Source of the DNA: Sapria himalayana
Taxonomy: Eukaryota > Streptophyta > Magnoliopsida > Malpighiales > Rafflesiaceae
Reading direction: 5' to 3'
Assembly: GCA_029783825.1 (NCBI GenBank)
Contig: JAREIK010002979.1
Span: forward strand, 100,104 to 164,103
Length of the DNA: 64,000 nucleotides
This document shows, one piece after another, positions 12,816 to 22,880 of this stretch. Under the pieces are notes generated by a model. The model saw only the letters and a program-made list of their open reading frames with translations, did not search any database and was not told the origin of the DNA. A program made the translations under genes and the position numbers. The first letter of the stretch is position 1. Every line of letters begins with the position of its first letter.

Positions 12816-15214
12816 ATGAACTCAAGTCATCTTTTTCTCGAGGTATGCATAGGGATGGGATCCATTCTTGAGCAATCCAAACTCGCAAGTTTTTCATGGC
12901 TTATTTTTTATTCCTTTTAATGTGCTTGTTCAGAGCTTCAATTTTTTGATTTTGTTTATTGCGTAGTAGAATATCTTCCTTGCAATGAAAAAGATTGTCG
13001 ATACGTTAGGCCCCATGTCTCGAATCATCGACACCATTTCTAGATGCCTCAATGTCGGAATGTATGGTAGTACTTAGTATTCCTTTTTCATGGGTTTTTT
13101 TTCAATGAGAGCTGATTGGATTTCATGGCCGAGTTTCGTTTTGTAGTGGTGAGATTTGATTTTTCATGGGGTGATGCACAATATCACCAAAAGACATTGG
13201 AGAACTAAAGTCCACAATCAAGAGCACTAAGAAGTTCTATGTTGTATGTTTCTTTAGCTATGATTACTTATATTTGTCATAAGGGGAACAACATACTATC
13301 AAAATGAAATTACTTCCTCTTTGTCAAATTAAATTACTTATCGTGCATCTAATTGGTTTGGCTATTGCCATGTTGTTGATGTAGTTATCACAATCAAAAA
13401 GGGTTTAAAGTTTTGCTTTTCAATTTTTAGGTTATGCCGGACACGGTAGGTCCAAAATTGTAGGTTATTAACAAAAATGAGAAATCCATTTCGCTCCTGG
13501 CTGATGGATTTGTTATTTTAACACCTGATCATGAACAAGAAGCTTCGTCGGAGTTGTTGCCCATCAATTTTAATGGCCTGTCCAATGTTAGTACTTTATG
13601 AGTTATAATGGTCTGGGTGGACTAGATCATAATAAAACATAGCATTGATGATCTTTGAATTAAATGAAAATATGATCAAAACATAATGGATGTGCTTGGT
13701 AGGGCATTCCTTGTAACTTATAGTTATATATTGATTAATATAAATGCCCTCACTAGAAGTGGAGCCCCATCAAATCCCTTATTTTCCTTCAAATTTTTAT
13801 TGTTAATTTTCTATCTGCACTTCATTTGAATGATTTGAATTTTTTGTGTCACTATTTAATTTGGTGTTTATTTATTCTTTTAACTACAGATAAAATTGTT
13901 TCTTTAATTGCAAGCTGTTCAACCAGGGAACACCATTTTTATTAGTCAGTACTTGTTCACAGGAAGCAAAACTACTTCAGTATGGCTGGAGGTAATGAAC
14001 AACTTTCTTGGTTGTCTAGCATGTGCCTGCAGCATTAAAATGGGATAATGATTTAGAATGCTCTAATCCCAAAATAATGTTATGCTCATGTACATCTAAT
14101 GTGCTTGAGTGAACAAGTAGGGTATCTGAGGTGAGAAAAAATGATGTAATTTGTGTGATAAAGAACTTTGTGACTTTGGCAGGCTCATTATTCACCCCGC
14201 ATGTTTCTCAAATTCATATCAATGTGCCTACACATTCTGCTCAAGATAGGCTTGTCAATCTTTTTCATTGATTTCACTTTTGGAATTTGGAGAATGCTTA
14301 CATTTTCATTGTTCTGTATTGGTTGTGTTCAAGGTTATCAGCACTTGAGGTGTGCAAAATAAAATTGATTTTCTCTCCTTGTCATACACCCAACCACTCT
14401 GAGAATGGTTGACATGTAATTCTAATGATGAAGTTCTTCCTCTTATTGTATAGTCATTTTCAGAATCATAGTTTGTTGCAGTAGAGAAGCTTCTTTAATG
14501 TGCTGTTTCTAATCTCTAAAATTGAGAATATGTTTATTAACTTTTATTAGTGCATAAACATTTTCTCAATAATTTTGTAGTACATAATTTTGTGCTAGCC
14601 CCTCTACAAAAGTTTTCTTTGTAAAATATATTTTACCACGAAATGATCTTTTTATAATCAACAAAATCATAATTATTGCAATATTTTTCTCAAAATTGTA
14701 TTAGTTGAGTTCAGAATTTTTATTTATTAATAAAGGTCTTACTCAATGCAAAAGTCTCCCACTTAGCCTGAGGTTTGAGAGATATTAATATTTTGATGAT
14801 CTTATCCTTGAAAACTAGAGATGCATTATCTGTTGAGTTTTGAACTTGGGATCTAGTATCCTTGGATGAAGACACTTTGCATCACAAAAAGGCACGACCT
14901 ATATTTTTCTGCACTATTCATTCTTCTGCATAAAATTAGGTATACTGTAACATGGTACATATGTATATAGGTGTGTATGTTTGCATGCATAAAACTATCC
15001 ACACACACATCCATCATCTATATGTATGTGTTTGTGCATGTTATTTTCTTTAAATATATTTCCAAGCTCCACAAGTGATATTTTTTGTGAAGCTGATTAT
15101 TGATGCATTCTACGTGGGAAACAATTATGTGTTGTATCACAGGCCCGTGAGTATCTATCTCAGCTTGGAGACCTCAATCAAACCAAGATTTGTGCCAAGA
15201 TTGAAAATGTGGAG
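12816..15214 (+). pseudogene. Captured cytosolic pyruvate kinase fragment
   Basis: The pieces follow the order of plant cytosolic pyruvate kinase, the glycolytic enzyme that makes pyruvate and ATP from phosphoenolpyruvate. Approximate exons: 12816-12900 (MNSSHLFLE, GSILEQSK); 12974-13062 (KKIVDTLGPMSRIIDTIS); 13147-13246 (FDFSWGDAQYHQKTLEN); 13431-13582 ([30 protein letters not shown]); 13914-13991 ([20 protein letters not shown]), with a clean GT donor after it; 14121-14250 (DVICVIKNFVTLAGSLF, HVSQIHINVPT); 15143-15214 (AREYLSQLGDLNQTKICAKI). Introns are kept, so this is a genomic copy and not a retrocopy. Stops occur after LEN and in GPKL-stop-VINK. A stretch around NNIDFLSLSYTRHAEDVR of the normal protein was not found, and everything after KIENVE, including the SRGNLG active-site region, is missing. 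Confidence 0.88.
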
Positions 15215-15537
15215 GATAGTTGTTTCCATACTAATTCTCAAAGGCATATGAACCTGCTCCTTCTGGCTTAGCCACTAGTTTTTATACATGATTAGATGGT
15301 GGTCACCTATTGTACATTCTAGCATGCCAAATAATATGGATGTTTCTGAAAGTGCAACAATAAAAAATATTGTTTTGTTTTAAATCAAACTTTTTTCTTC
15401 ATTTGTTCTTAGAAGCATATGGTATTATTCTTTCCCGTGTCAATTTAGGGATAAGCATATGTTTATCTTTCTCATGATTTATTTTACTAATTCTTCTCAT
15501 GTGTGTGTGTGTCACATGAGGCAATATGATTTTATAT
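15215..15537. other. Unassigned sequence after the pyruvate kinase fragment
   Basis: No exon that I recognise. The pyruvate kinase similarity stops after GTGGAG at 15214 and the next 300 bases are AT-rich without repeats. Confidence 0.4.
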
Positions 15538-15752
15538 ACGTACATATAATACTGTAGTATATACTTACATATATACTATAGTAAATAAGTATATATATAC
15601 TGAGTATATTCATATGTATATACTACAATATATAAGTGCATATATACTGAGTATATATGTATGTATATACTACAATATATAAGTATGTATATACCGAGTA
15701 TATAAGTACATATATACTGTAGTATATACGTAAGTATATACCGAGCATATGC
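15538..15752. repeat. TATATGTACATATA-type palindromic repeats
   Basis: Successive imperfect units of TACATATATACTGTAGTATA and TATATACTGAGTATATATG type, each nearly self-complementary. Related blocks occur at 16505-16800, 50695-50890, 51840-52015 and 53055-53250, in or near B-proximal units. Confidence 0.75.
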
Positions 15753-16048
15753 GTACACCATAAAAGATTTCACCCCGAACTTGATTTTTTCTCCAATGGG
15801 TTGACAAAAATCTAGTTACAACAGCCCTAATCCTATTCAAAACAAAACAAAACAAAATAGTTCATTGAATTCCTAGGCGTTCTGTGAATTAGTTGGCACA
15901 TATAAAAAAATTTAGTACTAAATTATCACTAGTTTAAATGTTAATGTAAAGCATAAAAATTCTGTTTACATATGATGATCAAAGTATGGGGTTGTCGATA
16001 TATGATTGTGTGTGCGTGAAGAAAAAAAAATAGAGAAATAAAGCTCAC

Positions 16049-16311
16049 TTGTTGCCTAGACGAGCATAAAGATTGATGACCAGCTATTCTTCATAGATAG
16101 TAAGAAGTCCTCTTTTTAAGCCTGGGCGAAGATAATTAGTCCAGTGAAGGCGGCAGCTCTTGCCACACCGTGGTGATCCTGCGAGCTTTGGGATGGCTCT
16201 CCAATAGCACTAGCCATTGGTGAAGATAAAATTGATGAGTTTCTCATATTCTTCAGCAGTCCACGACCCTTTCCTAACCCTGAGTTTATCACAACAGGGT
16301 TGGCAACCCAT
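16049..16311 (-). pseudogene. Captured R2R3-MYB transcription factor fragment
   Basis: On the minus strand from ATG at 16311-16309 the frame reads [20 protein letters not shown], then LINFIFTNG, a stop, [11 protein letters not shown], and [19 protein letters not shown], then a second stop before LVINLYARLGNK. This is the start of a plant R2R3-MYB DNA-binding domain: all of R2 with its Trp residues and the first part of R3. At 16048-16043 a GTGAGC donor occurs at the usual second MYB intron position (GN-R/W), so the copy is genomic. The first MYB intron, normally after LAG, is absent. The two in-frame stops and the missing remainder of R3 make it non-functional. It is antisense to the pyruvate kinase fragment and enclosed by palindromic repeats. 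Confidence 0.88.
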
Positions 16312-16504
16312 CTCTAAATTCAGTGATAGCCGTACGTGTAATAAGTGACGATCAAAGTTACACTCCCATCTATATGTAGGGCAGAGCTATAGGAGGAAGA
16401 ATAAGATTTGAGAGTCTTGCAATTGTCTCCATAAAAGGACACTAAAACTAAATAGAGTCTCATAAGGTATGTTTTGATACAGAAAAGGATTCAAAAGTAG
16501 AAGT

Positions 16505-16800
16505 ATCTACCTACGTATATATCGTATATACCTACGTATATACCATATATACCTATGTATATACTAAGTATATACGTACATATATACTGAGTATATATAT
16601 GTATGTATATACTATAGTATATAAGTACTTATTTACCGAGTATATACATACATATATACTGAGTACATATGTACTCAGTATATATGTACATATATTACTG
16701 TAGTTTATATGTACATATACTACAGTAATATATGTAACTAGTGAAATGCTAGTATATATACATATACACTATAATATATATGTACATATATACTATAGTA
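16505..16800. repeat. TATATGTACATATA-type palindromic repeats, second block
   Basis: Similar to 15538-15752, with CTACGTATATACC and ATATATGTACTCAGTATATA stretches. It leads into the B-proximal unit. With the first block it brackets the MYB fragment. Confidence 0.75.
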
Positions 16801-16829
16801 TTATATTTATATCAAAACATAACTTTATT

Positions 16830-17300
16830 TATTTATTTATTTGGATTTTATTGACTAGTTTAAATTTCGTACAGATATGGTACCACATTGTTTCCCATAC
16901 GAAGCTTGTATAGGTGAAGGGATTTTTTACTAGACATGATGCACCACGACTCAGACAACTATGTCGTAGTAGAAAGATGATGATCAGAGGAGTTGAGGGA
17001 GAGAAACCAACGGCAATGCACGGATAAATTATACTTTATGCACCGTCGGTAGATACATTGATGAATAAAATGTAATAAGATTTTGTTATGTTTTTGTTTT
17101 AATTATGTAAAATATTGTATTAGAATAATTAATTAAATGATTTTATTTTTTGTTAAATAATAAATTATCATTTAATGTTTATATTTTTATTCAATTTAAT
17201 ATAAAAATATTAAATTATTTAATTAAAATTATTGTAAAAAAATAAAATTCTGAAAATAGTTTTGAAATGAAAATAGCCAAGGATTTTTCTCTTGCTAATT
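16830..17300 (+). repeat. B-proximal unit, single copy in Z
   Basis: Contains TACGAAGCTTGTATAGGTGA, a GATGATCAGAGGAGTTGAGG stretch and ATTATACTTTATGCACCGTC. The same series occurs three times at 50405-53660 and, inverted, near 7080-7440 and 20690-21080. No open frame was seen. Confidence 0.85.
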
Positions 17301-17509
17301 TAGATAGAAAAATCATTATTTTAGCTAGAAAATTTTCCGTCTCTATAATTTTTTAGGTAGCGACTCTTTCCCTCGTTAATTTTTAGCGATGAGCACTTTA
17401 GCTTGATAAAACTTTCATTGGTAATCCGTCGTCATTTCCTGTTTAGCGATGGAAACCTCCCATTTAGCTAGGGAATTTTCCCTAGTCATTTGGGCTTTTT
17501 CTTATAGTG

Positions 17510-17774
17510 GAAGTTTTTTTCTTCTCTTGTTTCTCTCTCGGCTTTGATTCATCATCAAAAGCTATGAAGCATTAATATTTATTTAGACACATTACAAATT
17601 AACTTCACCATGACATATTTAACCATAAAAAACTTTTACCTATCTCATTTTCTTCCTCCCTTTTCTTCGATTCCTTGTTCTTTAAAATTAACAAAAATCA
17701 AAAATAGTTCAAAAATAATTCTGATACTAAAGTTTCATGGTTAAAACAAAAACATAACATTCTTTCAAAATCAT
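17510..17774. other. Unassigned sequence outside the B end of Z
   Basis: Ordinary AT-rich sequence with TCTC-rich patches. No gene or repeat recognised. Confidence 0.4.
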
Positions 17775-18050
17775 ATAAAACAAAATCATCCTCATAATTA
17801 GCTGGTGAATTTGTGCTAGCCTCTCATATGTTGTTTTCTGCTAGAACTAGGAATGCTATCTTTCACGTCAAGCCTGCTAACTATGAGTCCATATAGGAAA
17901 TTTGCTGTTGCATTAAAAGTTATTAGTGACCAAATTATTATCTAGAATAATCTACTTCATCAATTCTATCACCTGATCAAATAATTTCTCAAACATATGA
18001 TTTTCTAACTTCATGCTCATAAGTCGAGCCACAAGTGACAATTACGAATG
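17775..18050 (-). pseudogene. Internally deleted Tnp2-type transposase remnant
   Basis: The reverse complement from 18050 reads through CAATTGTCACTTGTGGCTCGAC-type sequence, corresponding to 46215-46350 in the transposase of X (peptide LVARLMSIK). It then jumps directly to sequence matching 49922-50030 (AATGCAACAGC, TCCTATATGGA, GAGAGGCTAGCA). About 3.5 kb of transposase, including the catalytic core, is therefore missing at one clean junction. This is the pattern of an internal-deletion derivative of the family's autonomous element. Confidence 0.75.
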
Positions 18051-18052
18051 TG

Positions 18053-18190
18053 TTGACTGTATGACTTTCAACTTTAATGTATGCTTGTTCATGTCTATGA
18101 TAACTATTTTTATATATCTATGAATATGGTTGTGAGTCCCCAAATTTTTTGGGTAGAGTTTTAGTCTATTATAGGTATGTAATAGCCTTG
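18053..18190 (+). repeat. Start of a B-proximal unit
   Basis: GACTGTATGACTTTCAACTT through TATTATAGGTATGTAATAGCC matches the opening of each unit in the tandem set at 50405, 51298 and 52437. It lies head to head with the transposase remnant, unlike the arrangement in X, so the join is a rearrangement. Confidence 0.75.
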
Positions 18191-18308
18191 GCTGGTCCTC
18201 CATGGTGCTGGGTAAAACACCTTAGCTTCTAAAGATGAGAGATGGACCAAAAAAATTAATTCCATGCAAAAGCAGGTTTTTTCTTGACACTTTTATTTTG
18301 TGTAGATT

Positions 18309-18419
18309 TGCATCATCACAGTTTAAATATGCATCATCACAGTTCAGATCTATATCGTCGCAATTTATATTTGTGTCGTCGTAGTTCAGATATGTGTCAT
18401 CACAGTTCAAATATGCGTA
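18309..18419. repeat. 21-bp tandem repeat, interrupted by a hAT-type insertion
   Basis: Units such as TGCATCATCACAGTTCAGATC recur every 21 bp with substitutions. The array resumes after the insertion (18902-18935). It gives a seven-residue repeat (DDxxLNC type) on the minus strand, but no start or context supports a gene. Confidence 0.8.
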
Positions 18420-18427
18420 GTTGCAGT

Positions 18428-18893
18428 TAGAGGTGTCAACCGGGCCGGGCTGGCACGAGGCACGGCATGGTTCAGCCGTGCCTGGGCCGGCCCGACACGA
18501 AAAAATTCCATGCCCGGGCCCGTGCTGTGCCCAGGTTAGGCAAGAGCCATGTCGTGCCTGTGCCTGACCAGGCACGGTTCGGCCCGCAACACGGCACACC
18601 GGTACGGGTTTGTCCCGTGCCGGGTGTCCCGTGAGCCCGACCCCACGATGGCCCCTCCCACAAAAAAGACCGCGGGTCGGGTCTAATTCGACCCGACCCG
18701 CGGTCCCCCCGAATCCCGACCCGTACGGACTTGCAAGCCCGAGCGGGCCAGGCAAGGCACAGCACGGCCCGTCGTGCCTACAGGCCGTGCCGGGCCCGGC
18801 TATTTTAAACCGTGCCGTGCCTGGCCCAGCATGATAGCACGCTCATGCTCAAAAAATTCGGGCCGGGCCGGCGCGGCCCATTTGACACCTCTA
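18428..18893. mobile_element. Non-autonomous hAT-type element, GC-rich
   Basis: A 466-bp insertion with terminal inverted repeats TAGAGGTGTCAA (18428-18439) and TTGACACCTCTA (18882-18893). It is flanked by an exact 8-bp duplication GTTGCAGT at 18420-18427 and 18894-18901. An 8-bp duplication is characteristic of hAT elements. The interior is made of GGGCCGGGC, GGCACGG and GTGCCTGG words, far richer in G and C than its surroundings, and is partly self-complementary. Open frames inside are composition artefacts. Similar AGAGGTGTCAA/GGGCCGGGC elements are common in plant genomes as I know them. Confidence 0.88.
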
Positions 18894-18935
18894 GTTGCAG
18901 TTCATATATGCATCATCATACTTCAGATCTGCAAC

Positions 18936-19304
18936 TACTTATTATCAATTATTGCTTTGTAAATATAGTATGTTATGCTCTATTTTGCAGGTGTAACAAT
19001 GTTCTCTATCTGTGTGGAGTACCAGAGGAAAAAGAACTAGAAATGCTGACCATGCCTAAGAGACCTATATGCGTGTTTTTTAAGTCCTAAATATTTTTTT
19101 CTGTTGGTTTTGATGGAATGAGAATTTGTAGTAAAGTAAAAGTGTGTGTGTCATCCAACAAAAGCTTCAACATACTTTTTGTTTAGGCAGCCAATTAATA
19201 CTAAATCTCACATCCTGCTAAATATGGCCATCCACTTTCTCGACTTGATGCAAATACACATACCATTTTTTTTTATTATACATTTTATAAAGTAATATAT
19301 ATAT
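18936..19304. other. Unassigned segment before array block 3
   Basis: Contains a TATTTTGCAG acceptor-like site at about 18990 followed by a short frame reading VPEEKELEMLTMPKRPI before a stop. It may be a broken exon, but it is too short to identify. The rest shows nothing recognisable. Confidence 0.3.
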
Positions 19305-19535
19305 TGATAGATACATAGATAGACAGACATATAGATAGATAGATATTAATACGACTCAGTCTATAATCCTACTTGATAGACACATTGATAGATAGATTGA
19401 TAGATAGATTGATAGATAGATTGATAGACAAATAGATAGACAGATAAGTAGATGAATAGATAGATAGACAGATAGATATATAGATAGATAGACATATAGA
19501 AAGATAGATAGATAGAAAAATATATAGATATATAT

Positions 19536-19576
<41 letters not shown>

Positions 19577-20261
19577 CATACAAATTATTAGACTAATATA
19601 TAGATAGATAGATTGATAGATTGACAGTTAGATAGACAGATAGTAGATAAATATATAGATAGAAAGAAATAAATATAGATTGAATGATAAATTGACATAT
19701 AGATAGATAGATCAATAGATAGATTGAAAGAAAGAAAGAAAGATAGATAGAACTTTAGATAGACAGATAGATATATAGATACACACACACACACACAAAT
19801 AGATAGATAGATAGATAGATACATAGATATATAGATAGGTAGAAAAAAAGATATACAAATAGATCATTAGATAGATAGATAGATAGGTTGTTAGATAGAT
19901 AGACAAACATATAGATAGATAGAGAGGTAGTTATATAGATAGATATATAGATAGATATATAGATAAATAGATAAACAAGTAAATAAATAATTAGATAGAT
20001 ATATAGATAAACATATAGACACATAAATAGATAGAGATATAAATAGGAAGATATATAGATAGATGGAAAGGTATCTAGACAGATATAGATAAATAGATGT
20101 ACAAGTAGATCGATAGATAGATAAATAGATAGATAGACTAAAATATAAACAAATAGATACCCAAAAATTAAATAGATAGATATATAAATAGTTAGATACA
20201 TACACAGATAGAAAGATAAACAGACAGCTAGTTTTACAAATAGACTGTAAAACAGATAGAT
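19305..20261. repeat. Degenerate (GATA)n array, block 3
   Basis: GATA repeats on the plus strand with TTGATAGATAGA variants, a TA run near 19540-19570 and a CA run near 19782-19797. It ends against the B-type terminus of element Y at 20262. It has the same orientation as block 4 on the other side of Y. Confidence 0.95.
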
Positions 20262-20689
20262 CACTATAATAAAATTTCCAAATAGCTAGGGAAATATTCC
20301 TAGCTAAATGGTTTTCTCCTTCATTAAAATATAATAATGATTGATTTATGATGAAAGTTTTCCCAAGTTAAAGTGGTTGTGGTAAAATATTAAATGAGGA
20401 AAAAATTCCCTCGCAAAAACTTAATGACAGAAAATTCACTAGCTAAATTTATTTTCCCAAGCTAATTTTTATCATAATTTAGAGCTACAGAAATGTCCCT
20501 AGCTAAATTTTGAGGGAAACATCCTTAACTATTTTTATTCCAAAATTATTTTCTCTAAATTATTTTTTTTTACAAAAAATTTAATTACATATTTTAATGA
20601 TTTTATTTTAAACGGAAAAAAACATAACCTATAAAACATTATTTATAATTTAAAAAAAATAAAAATAATTAATAAATTATTTTGATACA

Positions 20690-21140
20690 ATATCCAACAT
20701 AGTTAAAACAATAACAATAAAATTTTATTACATATTCTTCTTCATCAATGTATCTAATGATCGTGTATAAATTATAACATGTTTGTGAAATTTACATTGC
20801 TTTCTCTCCTCCATATCCTTTGATCACCAGCTTTCTATTGTGTCAAAGCTGTCCTAGTCACGCCGCATCATGTCTAGTGAAAAATCCATTCGCTTCTACA
20901 AGCATCATATGGAGAACATTGTGGTACCATATCTGTCGAAAATTAAACCAATCAATCAAATCAACATAAATAAATAAAAAAGGTTTTGTTTTGATAAATA
21001 TATACTAATGTAGTATATATATATACATATATACGATAGTATATATGTACATATATTCTATAGAAAAAAAGATTCTATTCTGTAAAATTATGCAATACAA
21101 CTTATACCTTATGTATAATACTATAGTATATATGTACATA
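20690..21140 (-). repeat. B-proximal unit, single copy in Y
   Basis: The reverse complement contains GACATGATGCGGCGTGACTA, AAAGCTGGTGATCAAAGGA and similar words found in the units at 16830-17300 and 50405-53660. TATATGTACATATA palindromes follow near 21010-21145. Confidence 0.7.
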
Positions 21141-21249
21141 TATATATATACACATATGTGTGTGTGTGTGTGTACATACATACATCAGCATATATGTATA
21201 GTTACATATACAAAAAATATAAATACTATAATATATATGTTGTATAATT

Positions 21250-22159
21250 AATTTGTTTTTATAATCTATTTGTATAAACAAATATTTCTATTTTAATATT
21301 TTTATTTAAGTGCATGAAAGAAATATTAAAAGGCCGAGGATGCTGTAGTAGCACAATAATGAAGCTCCTGCTGATTGGTCAGTGGGCCGAAATTTTTGGA
21401 GCAGTGCCTGACCTCTCTGATGATCCTACACTCTCTAGTTAATTGAACTGAGAATGTTTTAATATAAAATATTTTGTATTTTATTTTTTTTGGTTACAGT
21501 TTTCATGATCTGCAACTATTCAACTTTTCTCTCTCTCTCTCTCTACATGATTTATCATTACCATTTCAGCACTGCACATACTGTAAGACTTCTGATTTGG
21601 TTTAATCCGTAATGTATAAGCATTTTTTGGTGGATGTAGCTAGTCGTACTGAGTGACTAGTGAACCACAATATTTCTCATTTCTATTTTCATTCTTGTTT
21701 CTGTTGTGGTTGGTTTTGTTGTTCTTTCTTCTTCTATATCTTAAAATCACAACTATGGAACTGTAATTGCTCAATAATATAAATGCATGTATATACAAAA
21801 GTATATTTGACTATGTATAAATATTCTACAGAAAACTCTTGGTATTAGGATGCTTCAATTCTTTTATTTTATATTTATTATTACTTAATTCACCAAAGTT
21901 TATATAGTTCAATTATTTTCAAAACATTATAAATGGAATTATTTTGAACAAATAAACATTAAAACTCAATCTCATTATTTCTCCAACATAGAAAAGCATA
22001 GAATGACTAATGTATGAAACATGGAGCAATACTACACAAGCTTATGTATGGGAGTAATACCCATTCCAAATTGAGCACAATGAAGAATAATAATATTCTT
22101 AGATCACTTAAAAAAAATAGAAAAAAAAGTCAATATATCAAAAGTAGCTATACCAGTGC
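21250..22159. other. Interior of Y, mostly unassigned
   Basis: A patch at 21350-21430 is richer in G and C than its surroundings and reads MKLLLIGQWAEIFGAVPDLS in one frame before a stop. It has exon-like composition, but I do not recognise it. A CT run sits at 21531-21543. Nothing else is evident. Confidence 0.3.
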
Positions 22160-22355
22160 TATCGCCAGGGAAGATTCCCTTGCAACCCTAGCAAATAGAC
22201 AGCTTAGCAAGATTGATGACCGAAAAAACTTTAACAGAAACAAGGAGCTCCCTAGCCATAACATCAGATTCATTGCCAACGAGATCACCAGAAACCAATA
22301 CATCATATATCATAAAATCATTGTGCAAGGGAGGAATGGTAGTTGGCACCTCTGA
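22160..22355 (-). pseudogene. Unidentified exon-like segment (copy in Y)
   Basis: On the minus strand an acceptor-like ACATTTCAG is followed by GTGCC and an open stretch reading IPPLHNDFMIYDVLVSGDLV, then GNESDVMARE. The counterpart in W at 7450-7660 keeps the same ending but carries a stop. The plus-strand open frame over this region is probably its shadow. It could be a transposon accessory exon or captured host sequence. No family recognised. Confidence 0.4.
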
Positions 22356-22589
22356 AATGTTAGAAATTGCACATTCAGTAATGATCTATTATTCACTACT
22401 TGATAGAACTGCCTTTAACTCGCATATCTAGAAACCATTATCAAATGTGGCATCCTTTGAGGAATCCATTCAATAATTGAAAAAGAAAAAAAGAAGACAA
22501 TAAAATGAAGCATTCAAATAAGCATCCAAAGCTCAAGGAAAAGCACCATTCTTGCTGCACTAGGAAAAAGACTTACTTTTGTTAATTTT

Positions 22590-22685
22590 TTGCAACAATA
22601 TCAGTGGCACAATTGATTTCTTTTCAAATATGAACCATAAAAATTATACAAATAATCAAAACAAAATTGAATATTACAAGTCCAG
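22590..22685. repeat. About 95-bp segment duplicated at 25570-25665
   Basis: The stretch with TTGATTTCTTTTCAAATATG and AAAATTGAATATTACAAGTC recurs with few changes near 25570-25665, on the far side of the AT satellite of Y. It is a dispersed direct duplication within the element. Confidence 0.75.
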
Positions 22686-22880
22686 AGCCTAGCATGGAAT
22701 ACCAGAATCTTATAAAAAATAGCATGCATTAATTGCATACAGCTTGAATATTTTAAAAAATAAACAATCAGAGCCTAGCATGCAGTACTAGAATCATTTA
22801 AAAGACATCTTGCATACAGCTTGCATCTTTTAAAAAACAAACAATCAAAGCCTAGCATGCAAGACTAAAATCTTGATGGT
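22683..22880. repeat. Tandem repeat of about 80-85 bp, two to three copies
   Basis: GAGCCTAGCATG recurs near 22684 and 22770, and AAGCCTAGCATGCAAGACTA near 22849. The words GCATACAGCTTG and AAACAATC recur in each copy. It lies in the interior of element Y. Confidence 0.75.

Larger units (their letters stand above)
11545..17509 (+). mobile_element. CACTA-family element Z carrying captured host genes
   Basis: The left part (11545-12530) is A-type subterminal sequence lacking its first 170 bp or so, including the terminus. The right border is an intact B-type terminus; its reverse complement begins CACTATAAGAAAAAGCCCAA and is followed by the family palindrome. Between them lie fragments of pyruvate kinase on the plus strand and of an R2R3-MYB gene on the minus strand, plus one B-proximal unit. 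No transposase was seen within it. The flank after 17509 is GAA, and no matching left duplication is available because the left end is truncated. It looks like a non-autonomous gene-capturing CACTA. Confidence 0.65.

Noticed and set aside
4139..17509. Treating 4139-17509 as one complete CACTA element
   Set aside because: Although the A and B ends face each other, the flanking triplets differ (ATG and GAA), and an array, a second B end and a second A-type region lie inside.
18222..18962. Gly/Pro/Arg-rich open frames on both strands across the GC-rich block
   Set aside because: They lie in the hAT-type element and reflect its GC-rich repetitive sequence. They cross its borders and have no domain.
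19347..19358. TAATACGACTCA, resembling the core of a T7 phage promoter
   Set aside because: Only twelve bases match, the remainder of the promoter differs, and no phage or vector sequence is nearby. A chance match within the array.
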